Source: Streptococcus parauberis NCFD 2020
GTDB lineage: Bacteria; Bacillota; Bacilli; Lactobacillales; Streptococcaceae
Reading direction: 5' to 3'
Length of the DNA: 64,000 nt
NCBI RefSeq assembly: GCF_000187935.1
Contig: NZ_AEUT02000001.1
Span: 496,001 to 560,000, forward strand
Shown: piece after piece, positions 38,428 through 46,532 of the stretch
Position numbering within the stretch: the first letter of the stretch is position 1
Layout of the letters: each line of letters starts with the position of its first letter
Notes under the pieces: model-generated
What the model was told of the DNA's origin: nothing
Seen by the model: only the letters and a program-made list of their open reading frames with translations
Databases searched by the model: none
Made by a program: the position numbers and the translations under genes

Positions 38428-38838
38428 TGTTTTTCTCCTCCTGAATGGATTCTTTCTTCTTACAATTTCATTTTTAATCCAGAAATTCTATCTTCTATTT
38501 TATATGCTTTCTAGATTCTTTCAAGTTTTTATTTTGAGGAAGCGCTTTTTAATTTTTTGTCATTTATTATTTGCTTTAATAATTATCTGACTTTCTTTTT
38601 ATTGGTATTTTTTTAATTATCTGACTTTCCATTATTTTTTATTAAAATTTTTGTCTTTTTAGTTTTATTTAAGACATTTGCTTTATTCTTATTTATAATC
38701 AATCTAAAGAGGGAAAATACATAAAAAAATTTTGGGAATTGGAGTCCGATTTCACTTAATTTATCACTAAAGAAGGACTTTCGGGTCTCATTTGCCACCA
38801 AGAAGATTTGATTATCTTTAACAAAGGGGAAATCCATT
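38428..38838. other. AT-rich intergenic region upstream of the HigA-like and NOX-like genes
   Basis: No supportable gene in about 410 bases. A 16-bp direct repeat TAATTATCTGACTTTC begins near 38580 and 38615, 35 bp apart. AGTCC near 38742 and GGACT near 38775 could pair in the leader of the NOX-like gene. AAGGGGAAA is that gene's ribosome binding site. Confidence 0.5.
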
Positions 38839-40122
38839 ATGCTTAATAAACTGACTAGTAGAACTGGCTTATCTTGGCTCGTCATTCTATTTATTTTACC
38901 GTTACCTTTTTTGTATACCTTAAAAACAGGATTAACAGGAGTTCATGCTAATAGTAGTCTTGGCATTTCACTAGGTGTCTTAGCTTATGTTTGGATGCTG
39001 ACCTCAACCTATATTGCCACTAAACCCAAATGGATTGACCGTTGGCTTGGTTTACCAAGTGCTTATATGATCCATGGAATGATTAGTCTGCTAGCCATTT
39101 TTTTAGCTTTTTTACATAAAGAATTGGACCCGTCAAATGGTTTAATCAAAAATACTGGTGATATTGCCTTTGTTATTTTCTTAGGCTTGGCCGCTTACTC
39201 CATGATTTTCATGGCTGGTTGGTTAACCAGTCGTTTTCAAATCTTGGAAACCATCAAAAAGCTTTTGGAAAGTGTCTTTAAGCACGAAATCTCAGTTTGG
39301 TTACACCGTCTCAATGTCTTAGCAACCTTGTTGATTTTTATTCACATCCAACTGATCGATTTCATTGTCTCTAATAAGGCTTTTATGCTCCTCATTTGGC
39401 TTTATTCCATCTTTGTCTTCCTAGCCTACCTCTGGTTCCATTTCAAACCAGCAGCCCACGGAATCCAAGCAATCCTCATATCCAATTTCGAGATAGCTCC
39501 CAATATTCGCGAATTACAAGTTCAACTTCCAAGACGGTCACGGCTCAAATTCCATCCTGGTGATTTTGCCTTTATTTCTTTTCCTCAGCTTAAAGGAATG
39601 GCAGAGCCTCACCCCTTTTCCCTAGTCAATGCACCGGGGCGAGAGGGAGTCTTAACCTTTGCTATCCGCGGGGACGGTGATTTCACCAGACAACTAGCTC
39701 AGGTCCCCAATAATTCACCTATCCGAGTAGATGGCGGCTTCGGCAAATACCAGTCCTTGATTAAGAGCTTTAAGCCTAAAGAAACTATCATCATTGCTGG
39801 AGGTATCGGAGTTGTGCCCTTGCTATCAGTAGTAGAAGGTAACCCACATATACCAACTCAATTCTTTTACACCGTAAAAAGTCCAGAGCAGTTTATCTAC
39901 CAAGACCGCCTCATGCAGTGGCAAGAAAATCCGAATTTCAAATCCTATTGCCAAGTAGGACGTTATACCGACCAAGAAATTTTAGGGCAGTTACCAGAAA
40001 ATCGTGACGATTGTATTGTTCTCTTAGGGGGACCAATAGCCATGGGACGCCATTGGCAAAAAGTGATGCAAGAAGCTGGCATGGATCCGGAACGTGTTTA
40101 TTTTGAAGAGTTTTCTTGGTAA
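38839..40122 (+). CDS. Bacterial NADPH oxidase-like ferric reductase (SpNOX family)
   Basis: A 427-residue membrane flavocytochrome. The N-terminal six-helix ferric-reductase domain (about 12-200) carries two bis-His haem pairs: His79/His93 on one helix and His156/His169 on another. The C-terminal FNR-like module has the FAD motif HPFSLVNAP at 258-266, the NAD(P)-binding GGIGVVPLLS at 321-330, a LLGGP segment and an aromatic C-terminus FEEFSW. This architecture matches the pneumococcal NOX homologue SpNOX, which moves electrons from NAD(P)H across the membrane to oxygen. Ferric or other acceptor reduction is the alternative. No EF-hand or regulatory domain is present. Confidence 0.9.
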   Translation: MLNKLTSRTGLSWLVILFILPLPFLYTLKTGLTGVHANSSLGISLGVLAYVWMLTSTYIATKPKWIDRWLGLPSAYMIHGMISLLAIFLAFLHKELDPSNGLIKNTGDIAFVIFLGLAAYSMIFMAGWLTSRFQILETIKKLLESVFKHEISVWLHRLNVLATLLIFIHIQLIDFIVSNKAFMLLIWLYSIFVFLAYLWFHFKPAAHGIQAILISNFEIAPNIRELQVQLPRRSRLKFHPGDFAFISFPQLKGMAEPHPFSLVNAPGREGVLTFAIRGDGDFTRQLAQVPNNSPIRVDGGFGKYQSLIKSFKPKETIIIAGGIGVVPLLSVVEGNPHIPTQFFYTVKSPEQFIYQDRLMQWQENPNFKSYCQVGRYTDQEILGQLPENRDDCIVLLGGPIAMGRHWQKVMQEAGMDPERVYFEEFSW

Positions 40123-40213
40123 ATGAGTAATCCAGGTCTTCAGTCCTATTTTCCTAAAGGGTAAAGATTCGATAGTCTACGATAAACTCCTTTAACATCT
40201 TATAGAATCATAT

Positions 40214-40249
40214 TAAAAAGTCTTCACAATTTGTGTGAAGACTTTTTCT
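40214..40249. terminator. Bidirectional terminator after the NOX-like gene
   Basis: AAAAAGTCTTCACA / TGTGAAGACTTTTT with a four-base loop. Confidence 0.9.
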
Positions 40250-40294
40250 TAAGTCAGAAAACTTCATAAATAACAGTAAAGCTTTTTCTGAATA

Positions 40295-40624
40295 TTAAGC
40301 CATTTTTTCTTTAGTTAATAAATCGACCCCTTGATAGGCATAAAACTTCACTTCCGGATGCTTAGGATGTTCCGTCAGCTTAAAATAGAAGTAGTGGTCC
40401 TTTTGATCAATGGCATTTTCTTTATTGAGTTTAAAGAAGGTCGACTGTGACCGATTTAAGGTCAGTAGAATATCATCTGTTAAGAAGGTTAGGGGAATGC
40501 GCAGGGCAGAGTACTTGTAAAAATCCGTTTCAAACAAGCGGTAATCCTTACTAAAAAAATCAAACTGATAATTATTTTGGTTATAAGAGTGAATGGTCAT
40601 GGTCGGTCGACTCCTCTTGTTCAA
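40295..40624 (-). CDS. DUF5960-like protein of the umuC cassette
   Basis: A 109-residue protein, the last gene of the hdiR-umuC-yolD cassette. It starts 44 bases inside the upstream reading frame (overlapping). The region YNQNNYQFDFFSKDYRLFETDFYKYSALRIPLTFLTDDILL and TFFKLNKENAIDQKDHYFYFKL is recognisable as a small streptococcal family that accompanies umuC. Role unknown; involvement in the UV/SOS mutagenesis response is inferred from operon context. The exact start is uncertain because alternative in-frame ATGs exist (for example MTIHSYNQ). Confidence 0.65.
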   Translation of the reverse strand: MNKRSRPTMTIHSYNQNNYQFDFFSKDYRLFETDFYKYSALRIPLTFLTDDILLTLNRSQSTFFKLNKENAIDQKDHYFYFKLTEHPKHPEVKFYAYQGVDLLTKEKMA

Positions 40625-40955
40625 TGGAAATTAAAAGTTCTATGGGAAAGCTGTAGTAGACTGCCTTGCATTTGATTTGAAAATCATCACGACTAGCTCG
40701 GCTAATCTTCCCAAAATAAGTTTTAAATTGATTATCTTCAAAAATACGGACCTTAACAGGCAATTGCTGACTATAGGCCTGACTCAAAAGTAATTGTTTT
40801 TCCTCTAGAGCTAGTAGACTAAAAACATTTTTACGTTGCCGGTCTTCCTCTAGCGAATGGTTGTGCTCTGACAGAAAGAAGCCCATCCATTTAGCCATTT
40901 TACGATCGTAATAAGACCGGGCAGAAGCAAAGGGTAAATAAGAACGATCAATCAT
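40581..40955 (-). CDS. YolD-like protein
   Basis: A 124-residue protein with the YolD-like N-terminal pattern MIDRSYLPFASARSYYDRKMAKWMGFFLSEHNHSLEED. YolD-like proteins are encoded next to Y-family polymerase genes in Firmicutes and are thought to act like UmuD as polymerase partners. I place the start at the ATG at 40955, which overlaps the umuC stop by eight bases (ATGATTGA), indicating translational coupling. The upstream extension MVAIQLVLIEKGKSS seen in the longer frame lies within umuC and is unlikely. Confidence 0.78.
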   Translation of the reverse strand: MIDRSYLPFASARSYYDRKMAKWMGFFLSEHNHSLEEDRQRKNVFSLLALEEKQLLLSQAYSQQLPVKVRIFEDNQFKTYFGKISRASRDDFQIKCKAVYYSFPIELLISIEQEESTDHDHSLL

Positions 40956-42375
40956 GGAGCTTTTTCCTTTCTCTATCAATACTAGCTGAATGGCCACCAA
41001 TTAGTTGGCTACGTTCAGCAACACGCGAAGCTTCCAATAAAGAAGAACCCTTTTGTAAAGCCATAGTGCCGAAGCGGTCACGGATTTGGTCAATAGTGGC
41101 CTCTAAATGATTTTCTTTTTCCTTTTTTTCAAAGTCGTCAAACAAAGAGAAAACCTCAATAGAGGAATCGACCAAGCCATCACACCTGACAGCAATCTGC
41201 CGAACCACACCCCCTACATAATGTTTGCGAAACAAGAAGATAACGGCCTGACGAATCACCTTATTGCTATAAGCAGGATCAATGGTCATTTGACTATTGA
41301 TGGGCTTTTGTTCCTGTCCTTTAGAAAAGCTCACATAAATAGAGACCACACTAGCTTTCTTTTCCTTACGCCGCAAACGTCTGGCCACGTGTTCAGCCAT
41401 TTCTCCTAAAACAAGTTCAATGTCAGCTTGATGATAATAGTCTCTAGGCAGAATCTGCGAGTTCCCCACACCTTTACTGACAGGCTTGTAAGGTTTATGA
41501 ACCTTGCTTTCGTCCACCCCATTAGCATGAAACCAGAGTTGAAGACCGATGACCCCGAATTCTTTTTTTAAGATATCCGGATTAGCATTAGCCAATTCCT
41601 TAATGGAAAAGATACCTAGCTTATGCATCCTTTTTTCTGTTCTGACACCAATTCCCCAAAAGTCCGTCATCTTTTTAATCTGCCAGACTTTATTTTCCAC
41701 ATCCTCATAGGACCAATTACTACGCATGGAATCGCTATGCTTGGCCTCATTATCCAAGGCTAACTTGGCTAAGAGGGGATTGGCATTGCTGAGGCCAACA
41801 GTTGAATAAACCCCCGTTTCTTTCCAAATTCGGTATTGAATACGACTAGCTAGCGCATCTAATTTTTCCTTACGGTTTAAATCATTATGAGGAATAAAAT
41901 AATTTAAGGAAGAGGTTAAATCCAAAAAGCCTTCATCAATCGAATAGGTTAAGATGTCCTGCGGTGAAGCGAACTCTTGAAAAATATGTTGAATCTGAAT
42001 ATTTTTTTCAATGTAACGGTCCATGCGAGGAGGAACCACTAACGTATGCTTAGCCCAGGCTTCAATATAGGCGACAAGAGCAGGGCTTACTGTCCAGCCT
42101 TTTCTTTGGGCAACTTGATAGTTAAAACGTCTTGTTTGGATATTAAAAGGCAAATCATAGGAACGACCTACATTCGATTTGCCAAAAACACGTTTAAAAG
42201 TAGGAGAAGAAGCCAGAATAAGTCCATTGCTATTATCTGCTCGACTCATGACACAGAGTGAGGTGCGTAAAGGGTTTAAGCCTCGATCAACACACTCAAC
42301 ACTGGCATAAAAAGATTTCATATCCACAAAGGCAATGTCTGACCTGGGTTCACGTGAATAATCAATGTAAGACAT
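40948..42375 (-). CDS. umuC: Y-family (error-prone) DNA polymerase, UmuC/ImpB type
   Basis: A 475-residue translesion polymerase. Catalytic carboxylates are Asp18 (FVDMKSFYASVE) and Asp147/Glu148 (YSIDEGF). The little-finger region lies in the C-terminal half (about 290-420). It is the second gene of the hdiR-led cassette; the upstream hdiR ends eight bases before its start. In S. uberis a homologous cassette was shown to mediate UV-induced mutagenesis in an organism without LexA. The length is normal and all catalytic motifs are intact. Confidence 0.93.
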   Translation of the reverse strand: MSYIDYSREPRSDIAFVDMKSFYASVECVDRGLNPLRTSLCVMSRADNSNGLILASSPTFKRVFGKSNVGRSYDLPFNIQTRRFNYQVAQRKGWTVSPALVAYIEAWAKHTLVVPPRMDRYIEKNIQIQHIFQEFASPQDILTYSIDEGFLDLTSSLNYFIPHNDLNRKEKLDALASRIQYRIWKETGVYSTVGLSNANPLLAKLALDNEAKHSDSMRSNWSYEDVENKVWQIKKMTDFWGIGVRTEKRMHKLGIFSIKELANANPDILKKEFGVIGLQLWFHANGVDESKVHKPYKPVSKGVGNSQILPRDYYHQADIELVLGEMAEHVARRLRRKEKKASVVSIYVSFSKGQEQKPINSQMTIDPAYSNKVIRQAVIFLFRKHYVGGVVRQIAVRCDGLVDSSIEVFSLFDDFEKKEKENHLEATIDQIRDRFGTMALQKGSSLLEASRVAERSQLIGGHSASIDRERKKLHD

Positions 42376-42383
42376 GGTAAGCC

Positions 42384-43076
42384 TTAAACTTCCAGAGGCA
42401 TAAAGTTAGCAATGATTTTACCGATGATGCGTGGATTCTCATCGAAAGGCGCAAACTTATCTGAATACTTCTTATTTAAAGAAACCAGACGTAAGCCTTC
42501 CTCTTCACGATAAACCTTCTTAATATAGGTCTGTCCGTCCCACTCGACAGCATAGATAGCCCCATCATAATCAAAACCTTCTTGTTTGATCAAAACAACT
42601 TCACCATTGAGGTAGGTTGGTTCCATAGAATCCCCAAAGACCCATGAAGCAAAGTCATAATCCATTTGTTCATCATAGAAAACCACATCATAGTTGCCAT
42701 CACCGAAGTAAGAGTAACCAGTACCAGCAGATAAACTTTCATAAACACGATAAGAAAATAGTTCCTTTTTCTTAGTCGGCAAGGTAATAATTTTACTTTC
42801 TTGTGCTAGTAATTTCTCTGAATAGGTCACAACCTTAGATTGATTTTGTTTAGTTAGTTGTTTGTAGGGAATGATAATCTCTTGATAGTGATTGAAGTAG
42901 TCTTGATCTGTCTCAAAAATAGAGACTAAAGCATTTAAATGCTTTTGATTAGGACTGTTCTTATCCTTTTCCCAGTTGGAAATAGTCATCTTGTTTACTC
43001 CAAGTTCCTGACCTAATTGCTCTTGACTCATCTTGTGTTGTTGACGAATTTTTTTTAATTGTTTACCTGAAAACAT
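42384..43076 (-). CDS. hdiR: HdiR-like self-cleaving repressor (XRE HTH plus S24 peptidase)
   Basis: A 230-residue LexA-like repressor. The XRE HTH (residues 5-60) contains QLGQELGVNKMTISNWEKDKNSPNQKHLNAL. A linker bears the predicted Ala117-Gly118 cleavage site (ESLSAGTGYS), and the C-terminal S24 domain has nucleophile Ser150 (GDSMEPT) and general base Lys186 or Lys187 (YIKKV). RecA filaments would stimulate self-cleavage after DNA damage, releasing the umuC operon. A 26-bp palindromic operator lies 12 bases upstream of the ATG, supporting autoregulation. Confidence 0.93.
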   Translation of the reverse strand: MFSGKQLKKIRQQHKMSQEQLGQELGVNKMTISNWEKDKNSPNQKHLNALVSIFETDQDYFNHYQEIIIPYKQLTKQNQSKVVTYSEKLLAQESKIITLPTKKKELFSYRVYESLSAGTGYSYFGDGNYDVVFYDEQMDYDFASWVFGDSMEPTYLNGEVVLIKQEGFDYDGAIYAVEWDGQTYIKKVYREEEGLRLVSLNKKYSDKFAPFDENPRIIGKIIANFMPLEV

Positions 43077-43087
43077 ACCTTAGCTCC

Positions 43088-43141
43088 TTTAGTAAAGTTA
43101 TAACTTTACTAAATTATAACAAATCCATTTGACAAATTCAA
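43088..43141 (-). promoter_or_regulatory. hdiR promoter and palindromic operator
   Basis: A perfect 26-bp palindrome at 43088-43113 (half-site TTTAGTAAAGTTA) abuts the minus-strand -10 TATAAT (43113-43118, extended by TG). The -35 TTGAAT is at 43136-43141 with 17-bp spacing. The position predicts that HdiR represses its own operon by blocking the promoter. Confidence 0.85.
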
Positions 43142-43170
43142 GATTTTTGTCATGAAAATTATTAGATTTT

Positions 43171-43250
43171 TTGACATTTTTCATCAGATAGCGTATCATT
43201 GATTTGGCTTTAAATTGTAAAAATATTCATTTTTTGAATATATACAATTT
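43171..43250 (+). promoter_or_regulatory. Promoter and leader hairpin of the Gfo/Idh/MocA gene
   Basis: TTGACA (43171-43176), 17 bp, TATCAT (43194-43199) is a near-consensus promoter. In the leader, AAATTGTA (43212-43219) pairs with TACAATTT (43243-43250), with an inner ATATTCA/TGAATAT pairing, forming a long hairpin upstream of the ribosome binding site. Confidence 0.6.
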
Positions 43251-43277
43251 GCCAATAAAACTCTAGGAGATGTAACC

Positions 43278-44300
43278 ATGTTAACTATTGCATATATAGG
43301 AAATGGAAAAAGTGCTAACCGCTACCACATTCCATTTGTTAACCAATTGGATGATATTAAAATAAAAACAATCTATTCACCAGTACCAAGTCCTTGGGAG
43401 CCAATTGAAGGGGTTATTTATACTAATGATATTGCTGATGTATTGGAAGATCCAGAAATCCAATTAATTGTTCTATCCATTCCTCCATCAGCTCATTACT
43501 CAGTTGCTAAACAATGTTTACTTGCTGGCAAGAATACCCTAGTTGAAAAACCATTTACAGAGACGGCAACAGAAGCCAGAGAATTATTTGCTATTGCTAA
43601 AGAAAAAGGCGTTTTTGTTCAAGCTTATCAAAACCGTCGTTTTGACTCAGACTTCCTAACTGTTCAAAAAGTAATTAACAGTGGTGTTTTAGGGGATATC
43701 CTAGAAGTGGAAATGCACTTTGATTATTTCCGTCCGGAAATCCCTGAAAGTATTGATGAGTACTCTATCAATACAAGTTACCTCTATGGCCACGCTTGTC
43801 ACACAATTGACCAAGTCATTTCATATTTTGGCATGCCAGAATCAGTTCACTATGACGTGCGCCAGCTATTAGGCAAAGGACGCATGAATGACTACTTTGA
43901 TTTAGACTTCTATTATGGTGCTAAGAAAGTCTCTATTAAATCAAGTTATTTCCGTATCAAGGAACGCCCAAGTTTTGTCATATACGGCAAAAAAGGGATG
44001 TTCGTGAAAGAAACTAAAGACCGTCAAGAAGATGACTTAAAACGCTTCTATATGCCAGATAATGCTGATTTTGGTGTAGATAGTCCAGAACACTATGGTA
44101 CGTTGACTTATATGGATGACAATGGTCAATATCACGAAGAAAAAGTCATTTCTGAAAAAGGAAGCTATGCCCGTATGTACCAAGCTATCCACGATAGTAT
44201 CATCTTAGGTAAAGAAAAAGTCGTTAAAGACGAAGAAACCATTCGCCAAATCGAAATCATCGAAGAAGGCATCCGCCAAATGGAAGCATGGCAAGGATAA
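43278..44300 (+). CDS. Gfo/Idh/MocA family oxidoreductase
   Basis: A 340-residue NAD(P)-dependent oxidoreductase. The Rossmann start MLTIAYIGNGKSANRYHIPF and the family motif GKNTLVEKPFTETATEARELF (the EKP lysine is catalytic) are clear; YLYGHACHTIDQVISYFG supplies a substrate-site His. The C-terminal alpha/beta domain is of normal size. Substrate unknown; YP-type homologues (YvaA/ScyllO-like, YhhX) act on sugars or inositols. It has its own promoter and terminator. Confidence 0.88.
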   Translation: MLTIAYIGNGKSANRYHIPFVNQLDDIKIKTIYSPVPSPWEPIEGVIYTNDIADVLEDPEIQLIVLSIPPSAHYSVAKQCLLAGKNTLVEKPFTETATEARELFAIAKEKGVFVQAYQNRRFDSDFLTVQKVINSGVLGDILEVEMHFDYFRPEIPESIDEYSINTSYLYGHACHTIDQVISYFGMPESVHYDVRQLLGKGRMNDYFDLDFYYGAKKVSIKSSYFRIKERPSFVIYGKKGMFVKETKDRQEDDLKRFYMPDNADFGVDSPEHYGTLTYMDDNGQYHEEKVISEKGSYARMYQAIHDSIILGKEKVVKDEETIRQIEIIEEGIRQMEAWQG

Positions 44301-44317
44301 TTAACGGTTATTTCGAT

Positions 44318-44354
44318 ACTAAAAAGTCCATCATTTACGATGGGCTTTTTAGTA
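44318..44354. terminator. Terminator after the Gfo/Idh/MocA gene
   Basis: ACTAAAAAGTCCATC / GATGGGCTTTTTAGT with a six-base loop. Confidence 0.85.
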
Positions 44355-44404
44355 ATTGTTAGACAAGTCTAACCTTTTTTCAGGACTTTTAATGCCCTTA
44401 CCGT

Positions 44405-44410
44405 TATAAT
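44405..44410 (+). promoter_or_regulatory. -10 element upstream of the DUF1801 gene
   Basis: TATAAT 29 bases before the ATG. No convincing -35. Confidence 0.45.
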
Positions 44411-44438
44411 ATGAGTAAACAGTAAAGGAGACAAGACC

Positions 44439-44891
44439 ATGCAATATCAAGTAGACAGTATCGAAGATTATTTACAGGCCTTGCCTGATGACCGTAGGGA
44501 CGTAATCAATCAGTTGAGACAAGTTATCAAAGATAATTTGCCGGATAAATATGAAGAAAAATTACAGTATCAGATGATTTCCTATGTAGTTCCTCACGAT
44601 GTTTTCCCAGAGGGCTATCATTGTAATCCTGAAGATAATCTTTCCTTCATTACCATCGGTTCTCAGAAGAATCATATTGCTATCTATCATAATGGCATTT
44701 ATATGTTTGACCATGTTAAAGAATGGTTCTTGACCCAATACCCACTCTATATGAAGACAAAGCCGGATATGGGGAAATCATGTATTCGTTTTAAAAATAT
44801 GAAGACAATTCCTTATGAGTTAATAGGTAAACTTTGCCAACAGGTCAGTCAAGATGACTTCCTGAAAGCCTACCAAAAGACACTTAAATAG
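44439..44891 (+). CDS. DUF1801 family protein
   Basis: A 150-residue protein of the DUF1801 (YdhG/frataxin-like fold) family: SIEDYLQALPDDRRDVINQLRQVIKDNLPDKYEEKLQYQMISYVVP and the later MGKSCIRFKNMKTIPYELIGKLCQQ are characteristic. Some family members have been linked to iron handling; the role here is unknown. AAAGGAGACAAGACC precedes the ATG. It is the first of four closely spaced genes (DUF1232, HAD, PPOX). Confidence 0.85.
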   Translation: MQYQVDSIEDYLQALPDDRRDVINQLRQVIKDNLPDKYEEKLQYQMISYVVPHDVFPEGYHCNPEDNLSFITIGSQKNHIAIYHNGIYMFDHVKEWFLTQYPLYMKTKPDMGKSCIRFKNMKTIPYELIGKLCQQVSQDDFLKAYQKTLK

Positions 44892-44899
44892 GAGACTAT

Positions 44900-45301
44900 T
44901 TGTTTAAGAAAAAACCTAGTAAATTTAAATTAGTTAGACGCTTCAAACATTTGAAAAAAGATTTACCAGCCGTCTTTTTGGCTATGAAGAATCCTAATAC
45001 ACCAATTTTAGCCAAGTTAATGGCTCTAATTATTGTGGTTTACGCTTTGTCACCAATTGATTTGATTCCAGATTTCATTCCATTTCTGGGATATCTTGAT
45101 GATATCTTTATTTTACCAGCACTCATGTATCTTTTGATTAAAATGATCCCAGAAGATATTTGGCTAGAATCACAAAAACAATCAGAGAATATGTGGATTA
45201 ATGGTAAACCTAAGAAATGGTATTATGCTTTACCAATTGTTATTTTTTGGATACTAATTATCATCTTTATTATTCATTTTATTCGTATGCAACAATCATA
45301 G
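44900..45301 (+). CDS. DUF1232 (YkvA-type) membrane protein
   Basis: A 133-residue protein starting at TTG (44900), chosen because GGAGACTA precedes it. The DUF1232 signature YALSPIDLIPDFIPFLGYLDD lies at about 48-68, with hydrophobic segments around 40-60 and 70-85 and a C-terminal membrane helix (about 112-129). Function unknown. It is eight bases after the DUF1801 gene and ten bases before the HAD gene, so probably one transcript. Confidence 0.82.
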   Translation: MFKKKPSKFKLVRRFKHLKKDLPAVFLAMKNPNTPILAKLMALIIVVYALSPIDLIPDFIPFLGYLDDIFILPALMYLLIKMIPEDIWLESQKQSENMWINGKPKKWYYALPIVIFWILIIIFIIHFIRMQQS

Positions 45302-45311
45302 AGGAAAAATC

Positions 45312-46148
45312 ATGTTAGCACACAAACTTATCTTTATGGACCTTGATGGGACCTTGCTTAATTCAGAGAAAAAAATTAGTCCTAAGACACACTATGCCTT
45401 GATTGCTGCGCAGCAAGAAGGAGCCAAATTAGTTCTAGCATCTGGTCGCCCTCTTCCCGGAATCTTACCACTGGCCAAAGCTTTGCAGATGGACATTTAT
45501 GAAGGTTTTTTGATCTCATTTAATGGTGCCCAGGTCATGGACTGCAAGACCGGCCAAGTCCTATACAACAAAACAATGACAGTTGAAGAGGGTCAAGCCA
45601 TTTTACAGCATGTGGAGAATTTTGATGTGATTCCGATGGTGGTCAAAGATGACTATACTTATGTCAAAAACGTTTTTGCAGGGCATTTAGACTTGGCGGG
45701 CACTGATTTTAATGTCATTGATTATGAGGCGCATAGTAATGGCTATAAATTATGTGAAGTGGATAATATGGCTGTTTTTGCTGATTTCCCGCTCAATAAA
45801 ATTTTGTTGGCAGGTCAGCCGGAATACTTGGACCAGCACTATCAAGAAATTTCAGCACCTTTTGGCGATGAGGTCAATGCCATGTTTACGGCACCTTTCT
45901 ATTATGAATTTACGGCTAAGGGCATTGATAAAGCCAAAGCTATTGATACCATCTTTAAGCCAATGGGCTATCAGCCTGAGGATATGATTGCCTTTGGTGA
46001 TGGTCAAAATGATGCAACTATGGTTGCTTATGTTGGATTAGGATTTGCTATGGAAAATGCTGTCGATATGCTCAAAGAAATTGCCGACAAAGAGACAAAA
46101 TCCAACGATCAAGATGGCATTGCTTACGCACTAGAAAATTTAATTTAA
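45312..46148 (+). CDS. HAD superfamily, Cof-type sugar phosphatase
   Basis: A 278-residue haloacid-dehalogenase hydrolase. Motif I DLDGTLLNSEKKIS (residues 10-23) holds the nucleophile Asp, motif II is LASGRP, and the C-terminal GDGQNDATMV is motif IV. The large C2 cap domain between motifs II and III places it in the Cof/YidA subfamily, which dephosphorylates sugar phosphates. Substrate not predictable. AGAGGAAAAATC precedes the ATG. Confidence 0.9.
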   Translation: MLAHKLIFMDLDGTLLNSEKKISPKTHYALIAAQQEGAKLVLASGRPLPGILPLAKALQMDIYEGFLISFNGAQVMDCKTGQVLYNKTMTVEEGQAILQHVENFDVIPMVVKDDYTYVKNVFAGHLDLAGTDFNVIDYEAHSNGYKLCEVDNMAVFADFPLNKILLAGQPEYLDQHYQEISAPFGDEVNAMFTAPFYYEFTAKGIDKAKAIDTIFKPMGYQPEDMIAFGDGQNDATMVAYVGLGFAMENAVDMLKEIADKETKSNDQDGIAYALENLI

Positions 46149-46157
46149 GGAGAACCT

Positions 46158-46532
46158 ATGTTCACAGAGACATTTTATGAAGTTTTAAAACACGAAGGAC
46201 CAGTTTCTATCACCAGCTGGGGTAATGAGGAGCCGCACGTCACCTGTACATGGAATTCCTACCTAGTTCCTAAAGACGATGACATTATTCTAATCCCAGT
46301 GGCAGGTATGCATTCTACACAAGAGGACATTGCTGTCAACAATCAGTTAATCCTGACCTTAGCTGCGCGTCAGGTTGAAGGATTTAATGGCTATCAAGGG
46401 ACAGGTTTTAGAATCAACGGCAGTGGTAGTTTTCTATCTGAGGGAGACTGGTTTGATGAAATGAAGGAAAAGTACCCATTTATCAGAGAAGTTCTCCAAG
46501 TAAAAGTCAATGAATCAATACAATTGCTTTAA
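46158..46532 (+). CDS. Pyridoxamine 5'-phosphate oxidase-like FMN-binding protein
   Basis: A 124-residue split-barrel flavoprotein: ETFYEVLKHEGPVSITSWGNEEPHVTCTWNSYLVPKDDDIILIPVAGM and YQGTGFRINGSGSFL fit PPOX-family flavin-binding barrels. Not a true PdxH, being too short. It lies in an apparent operon after the HAD gene with AAGGAGAACC. A broken flavodoxin gene follows directly. Confidence 0.82.
   Translation: MFTETFYEVLKHEGPVSITSWGNEEPHVTCTWNSYLVPKDDDIILIPVAGMHSTQEDIAVNNQLILTLAARQVEGFNGYQGTGFRINGSGSFLSEGDWFDEMKEKYPFIREVLQVKVNESIQLL

Noticed and set aside
38613..38885. 90-codon minus-strand frame between the HigA-like gene and the NOX-like gene, considered as a toxin gene
   Set aside because: No RelE/HigB/Fic features, Lys/Asn/Phe-rich, overlaps the start of the NOX gene, and is placed too far from the regulator.
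40948..42375. Interpretation of the umuC cassette as part of an integrated element
   Set aside because: No integrase, relaxase, phage structural genes or attachment repeats flank it; the cassette also occurs chromosomally in related species.
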